In this document: in pieces, positions 25,711 to 36,289 of the stretch
Position numbering within the stretch: the stretch's first letter is position 1
How the letters are laid out: every line of letters begins with the position of its first letter
Source: Podospora pseudoanserina
Taxonomy: Eukaryota; Ascomycota; Sordariomycetes; Sordariales; Podosporaceae
Assembly: GCF_035222485.1 (NCBI RefSeq)
Contig: NC_085920.1
Coordinates: 6,200,001 to 6,264,000, forward strand
Direction of reading: 5' to 3'
DNA: 64,000 nt
Notes under the pieces: model-generated
What the model was told of the DNA's origin: nothing
Seen by the model: the letters and a program-made list of their open reading frames with translations, nothing else
Databases searched by the model: none
Position numbers and translations under genes: made by a program

Positions 25711-28700
25711 GACTCCTCTCCGGGCGTTTCTGGACAACAGGGTCGTGGAGGAGGTGGTGCTGGTGGTGCTCCTGGCGGCAACGGACGTGGCGGTCAGGGC
25801 CATGGCCGTGGTGGTGGTGCTGCCAGTGCTGGTGGTGTTTGTCCTCGCCGTCAGAACTAGGGTTAAACACCTGGCGAATTGAGGCTGCTGGAGATGGAAG
25901 TTTGAGGTTGGAACGAACTGATCATCGCGACTTATTCACAGCACAGCACAACGGGGTGGTTTTTTTGTGGGAAGTGTATCAACATATTGCAACATGGGCT
26001 TCTTTCTTCGCGATCTTTTTCCGGCTTTCCCCCTTCACCATCGCCAAATCTCCAATCAATCTCTCGACTTTGCCACCCGACCCCCCTCGTCATCGCCAAA
26101 CCTCCTCCTCCTCTTATGCCCTATGTCGAACGGTGTTCTCCCAAATCCGGGGGAATAATTAGTAGAGTAAGGGAAAGGAGGAGTGGTGGTGCGGCAAGGG
26201 GTCGTTGGTGTTTTGAGATTTGGTCTTCGACATGGCAAGTTCTTTCATCTCAACTTGGCAAAAATTCGTTTGCCAACGAAAAAATCGCTCGGCAACGAAG
26301 AAGATTTTGAAGTTTTTTTTCGCTCGGAAACAATCGCTCTGGATGGTTTGCGGGCGTGGCATTCTCAAAATTTTGCGTTTGCAAGCGCTGGGGTTGGGGA
26401 TAGCTGGGATGATGGGGGAAGGATATGTTTTTACGTTTCTTTTTTCGCTTTTCTTTTTACAATAGCTCGACACACAGTTTGAGAACCAGGGCCATTTTTT
26501 ATTTATTTTGTGGGTTTTTGTGAAATATGGGGAGTTGGAGTTGGGAAATAGTTGGCTTGAGAATATTAAACTGTTCACCAACATACGACATTTGCCTGGC
26601 AACCATAGCCCAAAAGATCGAAAAATGGAGTTGGTGGTAGGGTGGTTAGGGTTGAATAAACTGGTTAATTTGTTTTATTTTTGTGTTTCGCTGTTTATCA
26701 TTGGGATGAGGATGAGAGATGTGGTGAAGTGCTTTGGATGTGTTTTCATGATTATTGTTGCTCACGGATGGCGTTGTGTAAGCAGTGTGGTTTTTGATGT
26801 GGTGGGAGTAGCTATATGTTGGGTGTATGATTGAGTGGAAGGCAGGACCTTAGAATGTGAGTCGAATATGACCGTTGAAGTATCAAAAGGAGATTGGGTA
26901 AATGGATAGGACATGTGGGATATCTTTTCAGGAGGTGCTTGGAGTTCAGTTGACAATTATAGAACAGGGGGCCTCAAGAGATGTGGAAAAAACAGCACTT
27001 GTTGTTATTATCTGCACTGTAGGTAGGCTCGGTGATGCAAAGGCATATTAAGTGAGCGTTCAACGGTGCTTATTCCATGGAGCCAATATGTGTTGAGAAT
27101 GTTCGTGGTTGTGAGTCAGTGTTCTCAATACTGTGTCGGTTGATATGGACTACCGATTAAAAGTGATCATTGAAAGTTAGAGCTCATGTGTCAATACCAT
27201 GGGCTTACCACCTGACTTTGTTTCACGCTGCAAATATGCTTCCACGTGATGATCTGCTTATCAAGGTTATATGTGTCGTGGCTCAAAAGCTGGCTACACT
27301 TAGCCTGTCGTCCGAACTTTCGTCCCAGACTTGCCGTTTAGTCATCTATTTCTATCCGTAAAGCTTGGAGATTATAGATTCATGGACGTTAGTTGTCTTT
27401 GTGCTCGCCGGTGTGGCAAGGATATGTATTCAGTCAACCGTCCCAGCTTGCACTGCGAAGCACGGTGTATGGGGGTGCAAACTGTAGTTCACGGCTTAGA
27501 GATGTGATAATCACAGTTACAGCCTTTACCGAGTACTACTTCCAAGAAATCGCTTACAGTTTCCCTTATTTAAAGCAGTCTTTTCTTGCTTTCAGATGCG
27601 GAAAGCAAACACCGGAGAGGAACCGGGGCCGGGCACCAGTGACACGGAAGGAAGCACGAGCCCCGGTCCCGCTCCGGTCCGGCATCGGCCGTCAGGCACA
27701 GTTTCAATCTAACCCACAAACCGGAGCCTAGGCCCAAACCCCATGTGACTCCGAAACTTGAACAAGCCTGTGTTTGTGATCAGCAAAACCGCCGACGGAT
27801 GCCCCAGCCGGGATGACCTGAGACAAGATCGAATACACACGAAAATAGGGACTCATCTATAATCACGCCACAAAAGGGTTGCAGCCAAGTTCTACTACAG
27901 TTTGTGGCACCTTACGGGCAGTGTTGTGCTACATTCTCTTGTCATTCTTAGGTTCTATCGGGGGGTTTACTTCGCACCTGGCCATTTAGGACGATCGCCT
28001 CTGTCGTAGGGGCGATATTCAGAGATGATTGACAGGGGAAATCGTTTACACCATCCCACCACAGCAAGTCACGAACAAAAAAGGGGTCTAGCCCAGAGTA
28101 TGACTTGAGTGAGGTTGCTTTCGCCACTCCCAACCTTGAAACGCTGCTTCTGGGCCTCTTGAATGCAAGACCAAGTCCGTTTTTCAAGGTTCAAGTCCGC
28201 AACTTCAAGATACTTCCTCTCGCTCGGTCCGTTTACTCCTCCTTAAATGCATACATCCTATTATCTGAACCCCCTCTCCACCTTGGACCCAAACATCGGG
28301 ATGGGATGAGACGATAGACGGGACCTAAACTCAATTCTATCCTAACCATCATCCGAACCTTGAAAACGAGCTCCCATTCGAAACAGCAACTCTACCTAGT
28401 CTCTTGGTAAACTGTCTAGTCTATACCAACAGAAGCAACACGGTCAAAAAACTCCGAAACTAGCACAAGACCAAGCTAATGCTGCATGCCTCTCTGCCCA
28501 AAGTAGGTATATGCTGTCAAGCTTAGCCTGGGTACGGGTTCCATAACGTGCGATAGGCTGGACGAGTAGGAATCCATGCCCAGTCTCCTCTTTTTCTTGT
28601 CGTCAACTCGCTGTCAGCAAATTCCTCCTCTCGCTTATGATCATAACATCGACAGAGCTTCAGTCATGTTGCACTCGCGCTTTTGCGCCGGTGCTACATA

Positions 28701-29953
28701 ACCTGTCTTTCAACCATCTATGTAGGTCTAGTCCAATACTTGTGCGCCTACAATCCACACATAATACGATCTGGAGTTCCAGACCCGGGCCATTCCGTCC
28801 CACTCGAAAGGAGCGCCAGCACCAGAGTGGTATTTCATGATGGCAAAAAGCAGTTTCCCGTCTCACATTGATGTCAACACCATACACAAGGAGTAAACAG
28901 ACATCAAGAAACCAAAATCCACAGTGGCAAACCCCCCAAGCAGGTAAAGCAAGTCATCATCCATGTTAGCCACATTTAGTGCCTAATCTCTTCCTAAATA
29001 AAGCATAAAAATCAATAAAGCCATTCCACTTACCAACGCTCTCCATCAAAACCAAGAAATCTCAAACGAAAATATCACGGAACTTCCAACCAAACCCAAC
29101 GAACTCCTCCTCTGTGCCTATGAAACGTCCCCGTCTCTCCCCAAAGAAGTGACAAAAGCCATGCAAAACTCATAAAATAGTAAGGCCAAAAATGCCTAAG
29201 GGTAATGACCAGACTGTTCAGACCAGACGAATCTGCCTTATTGCAACATGATAACTCCTGTCGCACAACGCCCCTTTCCCTGCTTCAAACATTTTCTCCC
29301 GCCTCAAAACTTTCCACATGGGCATTTTTCTCAAAGCAGCATCCCAAAAATCTCACGATACCCGCGCCTCCCCCACCCCATCTGACCATATAACCCCCCC
29401 TTGCCTTTAGGTTCATCCAATACCGATTACAGTATGCACTCTGCACCTCCGTGGCAAGGACTGCCGAAACGACAAGGCCATACCAGTGGTTGTTGTTGTT
29501 CGGTACCTTTATACAATGTCAATCGCGCCCATCTACCAAGAAACCCAATTGTCCACTCCTTTTTTTTTTTTTGTTTTTTTTTGTTTTTCTCAACAGCCGC
29601 CCTCGCCGCCACCTACCACCACTGCTCATCGTCTGTGTATCAGGGTCTCGTCCCCTCAGATCACAGCATATCCTCATTGTATGGTCTGTCCGGACTCAAT
29701 CAATTATCGCGTGATCCAACAATTGTGATTATAACGGCTTGCCACCTATCCAAAAGGGAATCCTAAAACACAAAACTCCAGACGCAAACCCCCTGAGGAT
29801 ATCCAACTGTCCAGTAAAACCAACCCAGCAAACCTCCCATTTCTCTCCAAGCAACACCAAAAACACAAGGCAGAAAGAGACACAAACCTCCTCCATTTAC
29901 TAGTCCCACTCCCCCCCCTTCGCCCCAGTCCCGACTTTGTACCACTCTCCATC
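25711..29953. other. Intergenic region between RRM and Sel1 genes
   Basis: The first 150 bp continue the GGT-rich RGG-like composition of the RRM gene. Beyond that I see no gene. The region includes AT-richer stretches (26150-27100), a GC-rich patch with CCGG-type words (27610-27700) and a T tract at 29560-29582. It probably contains the 3' untranslated regions of both neighbours. Confidence 0.5.
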
Positions 29954-32330
29954 TCACTTCTTCTTCTGATTCTCCGGGTTGTACTTGTCCTTCCAAATCC
30001 TAAAAAAACTCGCCGTCAGCTCTCCAGTCTCCCCCAAACCAAAACCAAACCAGAAAATCTGCCCAACCGATTCCCGCTTCCCTTGAGTAACCGTACCACA
30101 CCACAAATTACACAGCATCCATCCGCATCTTACGGGCCCGCGATACAAAAATGCGGTGATAAGTAAACACAGCAAGAGGGCAACACACCACGGGTGGGCG
30201 TACCACCGGCACTTGGCTCCAGCAAAAAGAAACGGAGACCTGCACCACCCAACCTTACACCACGCCCCCTCCATAAAAACAACCCAATCGGACAAAGGTA
30301 CATATCAAAGGATATCAACCTCTCAGAATCCAAGACGGTGGAGGGGGTGTGGTGAGAGAACAAAAAGTAGGGCGGACAGAAAAACGTATGGCTATCGAGA
30401 CAGAAAGAGCAGTTTTGCTCAACCTATCACGCAAACAAGACGCAAGTCATATCTGCAACATTGTTCTGCCGTTGCATAAATCACCACACACTGCGTAACT
30501 GCAGTCTTGTGTGGGAAAGAAGAGAAGGAGAAAAAAAAGCCGGATATGTGCTTACCAGGTGTTTCCAATAATCTTGTTTCCGTTTTCTTCGGCTCTCCGG
30601 TAGTACTTCGCTGCCGTAAACTGTTGTGTTCATGCAGTTCAACTGTCAGCCTCATGCGATGGACCTTAAAAAGAGTGTGGTGCTTTCCCCCCCCTCACTG
30701 AAAGAAGCTTGCGAATTGTGATTCGTCCTTTTCAGGCAAAAAAGCCCCGTTGATGCCCAACTGCTCTTGATTCGACAGGAAAGCCACACTTCCAACCGGC
30801 ATCACTTGTTGACAGACCGACCGGAAAGTGTGAACATGGGAAGTGTGCCGCTGCTGCTTGTCCAGCTGGCATGGTAACGCCCAGGCAATCTCGATGCCGG
30901 CCTTCATGTGTGTACAAGCGACCAAAAAAAAAAGTTGACATCTGAGAAAATGTGAGACAATATTTACTGACCTTGTCCTTCTTAGTGCCGAACCCCTCAA
31001 GATAGCACCATGCGACTTCGTTCATCGCGTCTGTAAACAGCAAAAGATGAGCTGGTTAGCTTGCTCTCCACGGGCTTAGTCCAGAAATGGATGGCCAACA
31101 TACCAGTATCGCCGAGATTCGCTGCCGTTTCGTAGTACTTAGATGCATTGTCAGTATCAACAAAAGATGTGTTCAACCCACGACCCTTCAGGAGGAGCTC
31201 TCTCGAGCACACTTGTGCAAAACTGGATATGCATACCAGCCACACGTTGAGACGTCACCATTAACCGTTCGCCGTTGCATTCAAATCAACAAGCAGCAGC
31301 AAGAAAAACAAACCTACCTGCTTTGCAGCAATGGGGTCCTTGGCAATACCCCATCCGTGTCGGAAGCAATTGGCCAATTCGAATATGGCCAGAACCAGCT
31401 CGCCCTTGGCTGCTCCTCCTTTCTTGAGTCCTGCTTGGAGGGCCATCTGCTCAATCTCGGCGGCGTTGGATGCTGCCGCGGAGAGATAGTTGACAGCGGC
31501 AGCAGTGTTCGGTTGGCAACCCCATCCGTGTCTGATATCCGTTAGCTTACGAACATAACCATCACTGGACCAGCCCGCCATTTTGTTGATGCTTTGCGAG
31601 ATGGACACTTCTGTCTCTAGTGCAGGCATGGCAGAGGCACATACCTGAGGGCGAGACCATAGAGAACCTGGCTAAGGGGGTTGTTGGCCCCCTTAGGATC
31701 CGCTAACCGGCCAAACAACGCCGTCGACTCTTCCAGTTTTCCTGCCTCATGCAACCTGATAGCCTCCTGGATATCCTCGTCGATGGCCTTCGATGACACC
31801 ACCTTGACCCTGGGATCTGGCGCCTCGTCCGCGGACGCATCGCCTAAGCGCAACTGAGGTAGAGTCGGGGGAGAACTTCCGTGATCGGGGGTCCCTGGCC
31901 GGCTGCGATGCTTCTCGTTCTCGCGAGCAAGCAGAGTGGCTCGCTTCTCCCATTGCGACTCGGTCCCCTCCTTGTCCTCGACGCCCCCCTCCGGAACCAC
32001 GATCTCCGGCAGATCTTGCGGTACGATCTCGCTACTGGCTGGACTGCGGCTCAGGTGTAGCCGTTGCGATAGGCGCTTGTGGCCACCGCCTTGGTTGCTC
32101 GATGCAGATGCGCTTCGGCTGCGGTTACTTCGGAAGACGTCGAGGCTTCGGCGGGACTTCTGGGGTGTTTGCGGGCCTGGACTGAGGAACCCGTCGTTAC
32201 TAGCACCAACGGGTTCTCCTGGAGGCTGGATCACCTCGGCACTATGGGTATCGGATCGCACAAACGTGAAATCGAGGGTGCTGTTTCCCTCCTCCTCCTC
32301 CTTCTTCCTGAACTTGTCGCGGAAACCCAT
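29954..32330 (-). CDS. Sel1-repeat protein, nif1/DSF2-like
   Basis: Six exons on the minus strand: 32330-31645, 31531-31318, 31137-31104, 31030-30972, 30620-30556 and 29999-29954, giving 367 residues with matching phases throughout. The N-terminus (MGFRDKFRKKEEEEG) and the next 180 residues are Ser/Pro-rich and look disordered. Three Sel1 (TPR-like) repeats follow, centred on LYGLALRHGWGCQPNTAAA, NCFRHGWGIAKDPIAAKQYY and AWCYLEGFGTKKDKFTAAKY, each with the G-x-G and D...A hallmarks. The C-terminus is NTWIWKDKYNPENQKKK. This layout resembles the S. pombe Nif1 and yeast Dsf2 group; Nif1 acts in mitotic entry through the Nim1 kinase. That role is transferred by family and not proved here. The last three introns are unusually long (351 and 556 nt) or flank tiny exons (34, 59, 65 and 46 nt). 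The third exon's acceptor is the least certain. Confidence 0.85.
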
Positions 32331-33210
32331 CTTGGTAACGATTTGTCGACACGAGGCAAGCTAACGTCAGGTTTGGCACCGGGATATGTTTGCGATTTGA
32401 GTCCTACGGTAAAACAAAATGAAAGTCGAAGAGTTGGTTTCTTGGGAAGCCGAGGTGTCCGGCAAGGTGGGTTGGGTTATGCTGGGTACGTGTGATTGCC
32501 TATAATCTTGCCAAATTCACAATGCGACAGCCACGCGGGGTACAGATATCGACGTAGTTGAGGCTGGCAAAGGAGAAGGAAGGATTGTGGTATTAAAAGA
32601 AGAGCAAAACGAAAGAGAGGCTGACTATGTATTGGGACAGTGGTTAAGGTATGTTCTCAGTTGCACTTGGCGCCATGTTTGAAGTCCTCAGCCCGACGGC
32701 ATTCTTCCTGGAGATTGGATGTCGTCCGTTTGAGATTCAGGCCTTGGGGCGGGGCGGAGTCTCCAACGCGGCGGAGGCTGCGGAGCGGGCTGTGGCACAC
32801 CCGTGGACCCCTCATCGTCCCCAAGACAAGGGGGAGAAGGTTGAGCGGGCCGCCATAGCATGCCATTGGTACATCAGGTAATTGACTGCGGTGATGCTGC
32901 TATGTGATCGGACATATGATTATATACCTAGACGCCATGTAGAAAGCGAAACTGTGAGAACCGTTACAAGCTGCCTCTCGCAAAGCCAAGATAGAATAAG
33001 GAAAGATGACGGCTGCAAGAAGAGGTCTGTTTCAGTGCTTCTTGACAGCTGATGTCAGAGTCGAAAAGCTGAAGTGGCTGACAACCGGAAGTTACCAACG
33101 CGAGGCAGCAACTATTCCTGTATGGCCTGTGCTTCTTTCATCATAATGCCTTGATTGTTTTGGGCCACTCATGTACCCAAAACGCGACCCCATTTTCAAC
33201 AAATCATCAA
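32331..33210. other. Promoter region of the Sel1 gene and spacer to the tRNA
   Basis: No coding signal is visible. The segment should hold the minus-strand promoter and leader of the Sel1 gene. A TATA-like string (ATTATATACC) occurs near 32920-32930, but it is far from either neighbour and its role is unclear. Confidence 0.4.
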
Positions 33211-33306
33211 GCCCGATTAGCTCAGCTGGTTAGAGCGTCGTACTAATACTGGTACACACCTGTAAATGGTATGCGAAGGTCAACAGTTCAATCCTGTTAT
33301 TGGGCA
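33211..33306 (+). tRNA. tRNA-Ile (anticodon AAU) with a 22-nt intron
   Basis: All arms can be folded by eye. The acceptor GCCCGAT (33211-33217) pairs with ATTGGGC (33299-33305), with one G-U pair, and A33306 is the discriminator. The D arm is GCTC/GAGC. The anticodon stem TCGTA (33238-33242) pairs with TGCGA (33272-33276). The anticodon loop CUAAUA has AAU at 33245-33247. The T arm is AACAG/CTGTT with loop TTCAATC. An intron of 22 nt (33249-33270) lies directly after position 37, the standard eukaryotic place. The A box (TAGCTCAGCTGG) and B box (GTTCAATCC) are present, and a run of seven T at 33321-33327 is the RNA polymerase III terminator. Confidence 0.95.
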
Positions 33307-33320
33307 TATTCTTATGTGTG

Positions 33321-33327
33321 TTTTTTT
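33321..33327 (+). terminator. RNA polymerase III terminator of tRNA-Ile
   Basis: Seven consecutive T residues begin 15 nt after the tRNA 3' end, the expected stop signal for polymerase III. Confidence 0.8.
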
Positions 33328-33654
33328 GTGAGCCTGCTCACTACTTTCCTTCTCCTTTTGCCTGCGTCAAAATCCACGGCCACTTTTTTGTCGGATATGG
33401 TGGTTTGGGATGTCATGCTGTCAATGTAGCCATGTGGAGCAAAGCCCATATTTGGCGGGCTCTAACCAGGTCTGGAGGAGGCTGTTCTTGCTCACAATAA
33501 ATTCGGCGCCAGCACGGACCTCATGTTCACGGCCCTGAGCTCAATTGACAATTGGACAAGAGACCGATAGCATCGCAATTGGTTTTCGTCTCATGGCCGA
33601 TTCTTTTGGATTTGGCCGAGGCAGCGCGTCGGCATTGCCTCCCACGGAACCACC

Positions 33655-35943
33655 ATGGCTCCCACGCCAAAAACTACGCCAATTCGCCGGCCCCTGACCT
33701 TGAAAGGAGTCGAGAGAAAGAAGCCTGGGCCAGCGCCGAAACCCTTGTCCGAGAAGCTCAAGGCGAAGGCCCTCAAGCAGATCAAACGCGTCGAACGAAG
33801 CTACACCCGCGAGCGCAAGATCGAAGTATTGCTTTATCTCCTTACCCACCGCGTCCCGGACTCTGGCCCCCGAAAAACACCACGCCGCCGGATTGGCCAG
33901 CCCCAAGAAGATTGCTCAACACAACCGGTTGTCGAGAATGAGAATGGGGAACTTGTTTGGTACAGAGCACCCACGTACGCCGAAGCTTCGGACTTTTGGA
34001 AGATTCCTACGCCAACGATTCAGGGATGGTGGGATTCACGGGACAAACTACTCGAGGGGACGGGTATTGAAGTCCCCAAGGTCGGGCCAGGAGGTGTTCC
34101 AAAGGCGTTGGAAGGCTGGAAACCACTGAGCCAGCGTTCAACATTTCGAACCAAAGAAGGAATGCAGCAAGAGGAACCAGTGGTGACGGTTGCGAACCCA
34201 AATACGAACGGTGCCACTCCAACTCCCTCGTCATCTGCTGGGGCTTCGTCTGCTGTACCGATAACAACAGCACCGATGACCCCGTCCGTTCGAATCATAG
34301 GTCGTGTGAATCCACAACCGCATTACAAACCACCTCCGCCAGCACCTCGACCACCTGCCCCATTAGCCCCCGCTCCGGCACAGCAAATGCCACCGGCTCA
34401 AAATAGGCCAGTGGCACAGGCCCCTCCGGTTCAGACCCCTCCCGTCGCGCCAGCAAATCGGCTGGCAGCCCAACCAGCTCCGCATCATGCTCCGCAACCC
34501 GGAAAACCTGGCCTCCAACCCGCCGCACACCAGGCTCCGGCGTATCCACAAATACCGCCGGCTTTTGACCCTTCAAACTATGTTGTGCTATACACTGGGC
34601 CTCATCCCGGACCTTGGAGCTATCCTGGGCAGCATTGCATACCGCCGGGCACGGTGCTGCCCATAGTTTACGCCGGGCAACCAGTCGAGCTCGGGCCGCC
34701 ATGTTTTGTGACTGTATATCCCGGCCCACCTTCGTCTGCGCTTACGCCGCCAGCTCCGAGTGGCATGCACAACCGGCCTCCACAACCGGCCCCGCAAGCC
34801 GGTCAACATTCGGCAGGTCAAGCCCAAGGCCCACCACAAGCTCCGCATCCCGGACAACAGCAAACTCCACCACCACCACCCGGTTATCGTCCGCCACACG
34901 TATCAAATGGACCTCCGCCTAATGCCCAACCTCCACAAGGGCAAAGATCAACTGGACCGTCGCCGCCAGTTCCATATGTAAGACCGTCAGGATACATCGG
35001 CCCATATGCGCCACCTGGGTTCGCACCAGCTAACCAAGCCGGTCCACCCCCGCAACCACAGAAGGCCGTATCCCAAGGCCGGTCCTCATTACGGACACCA
35101 GGTGCGAACATCGGACGTGCCAGCAAGCCGAAGTCTCGAGTCCAGTCGCCTCCGGCCGTGCCCAACGGTGTCAGTACCCAGCTTGAGTCCGGAAATAATG
35201 GTCAAACTCCCGTTGCAGCCCAAGACCCATCTGCGGCCGGTTCTACTTCTAGCTCTGATGCGTCTGTCTCTACACCTGCGGAACCTCAGGTAACTGGTTC
35301 GGTCGATGTACAACATCAAGACGCCAGCAACGACAAAAATCGGCCCGACAGTCATGTTCACGATCAGGCCGGTGAACCGACGCCCAGCACTCAGGCGCCG
35401 ATGTCGCCAAGTGGTGATCAAGATGGGGTGGTGCCAGCAAATACTGTCTCAGGGGAGTCAGCAGCAATAGATCGAGATTCCTCATCTGCGGAGGCTGATT
35501 CAGAAAAGGCTGCGGCAACGACCCTAGAAGAAACTATGCAAGACGCCACACCACAAGAAGAGATGAACGTCACTCCCACAACGGCTGAAGACGATACCGC
35601 GATGGAGGAGGCGCTGGAGCATGTCATGGAGGAGGCGATGAAGCAGGAGGCGATGCTGGAAGACTCGGCTGGTGGTGAGACACCTGCTTCTTTGTCGGGG
35701 TTGTCCTCGCCTAATGATGGCGCGGATGAGACGCGGATGGAAATCGACAGTGAAGAGGCAAAGTCCTCGTCACCGTCACAGAACGGGGAGGCGTATGAGA
35801 CACCGTATGAAACGCCTGCTGTTGTTGAGACTGACGGTGGTGATGAGGGTGATGAGGATGATGTCATGGTTGATACACCGCCCGAAGACAATGCACAACC
35901 TGCTTCGTCAGAGGCGGAGGCAGTGGAGAGTGAAGAGGAGTAG
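33655..35943 (+). CDS. Proline-rich fungal protein with HTH-like N-terminus and acidic tail
   Basis: A single uninterrupted frame of 762 residues begins at an ATG in strong context (CACCATGGC). The N-terminus is basic and contains KKPGPAPKP, similar to an AT-hook. A helical stretch follows (about 35-70), then TYAEASDFWKIPTPTIQGWW (about 107-126), which has the look of a helix-turn-helix of the CENP-B/Psq kind. Residues about 190-480 are a Pro/Gln/Ala-rich low-complexity tract, and the last 200 residues are strongly acidic, ending VESEEE. These parts suggest a nuclear DNA-associated protein or regulator, but that is inference. I do not recognise a named family. It converges on UTP12, with 346 bp between the stops. 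Confidence 0.85.
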   Translation: MAPTPKTTPIRRPLTLKGVERKKPGPAPKPLSEKLKAKALKQIKRVERSYTRERKIEVLLYLLTHRVPDSGPRKTPRRRIGQPQEDCSTQPVVENENGELVWYRAPTYAEASDFWKIPTPTIQGWWDSRDKLLEGTGIEVPKVGPGGVPKALEGWKPLSQRSTFRTKEGMQQEEPVVTVANPNTNGATPTPSSSAGASSAVPITTAPMTPSVRIIGRVNPQPHYKPPPPAPRPPAPLAPAPAQQMPPAQNRPVAQAPPVQTPPVAPANRLAAQPAPHHAPQPGKPGLQPAAHQAPAYPQIPPAFDPSNYVVLYTGPHPGPWSYPGQHCIPPGTVLPIVYAGQPVELGPPCFVTVYPGPPSSALTPPAPSGMHNRPPQPAPQAGQHSAGQAQGPPQAPHPGQQQTPPPPPGYRPPHVSNGPPPNAQPPQGQRSTGPSPPVPYVRPSGYIGPYAPPGFAPANQAGPPPQPQKAVSQGRSSLRTPGANIGRASKPKSRVQSPPAVPNGVSTQLESGNNGQTPVAAQDPSAAGSTSSSDASVSTPAEPQVTGSVDVQHQDASNDKNRPDSHVHDQAGEPTPSTQAPMSPSGDQDGVVPANTVSGESAAIDRDSSSAEADSEKAAATTLEETMQDATPQEEMNVTPTTAEDDTAMEEALEHVMEEAMKQEAMLEDSAGGETPASLSGLSSPNDGADETRMEIDSEEAKSSSPSQNGEAYETPYETPAVVETDGGDEGDEDDVMVDTPPEDNAQPASSEAEAVESEEE

Positions 35944-36289
35944 TGGTCCTGATTAATTTGTAAATAATGTGCTGGATGTGGGTGGTATTTTGTTGCCGTG
36001 GAAACACAACAAGTTTAGCGTTGATATTCACTAAAGCGAAAGTGATTCAAGGGGGACTGGAAAAAGGGTAGGGGGAAAGATACCATGGACTGAGTCGCAA
36101 AATAATCATAATGACAAAAACTGCCAGAGCAGTACAAAGTATCACAAAACTTCAAAGATGTTGAACTTGACATTTTACTCAAATTCAGAAACACCATCTC
36201 TATCTACCATGCCATTTAACAAGCCATCAGAAAGCTCCCCACTCGCTTTTCTTCACCACACATTTGCCCCAAACCATCCATTACCAAGT
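35944..36289. other. Shared 3' flank of convergent genes
   Basis: This is the space between the stop of the proline-rich protein gene and the stop of UTP12. It is AT-richer than its neighbours and non-coding. It should contain both polyadenylation regions, and the transcripts may overlap. Confidence 0.6.

Noticed and set aside
24244-25781. Long minus-strand frames of Val/Leu-rich or Pro-rich residues
   Set aside because: They are complements of the Asp/Asn/Gly-rich and Gly/Met-rich codons of the RRM gene.
35418-35891. 157-codon minus-strand Ser-rich frame
   Set aside because: It is antisense to the acidic tail of the proline-rich protein; repeated GAG/GAT codons read as CTC/ATC on the other strand.
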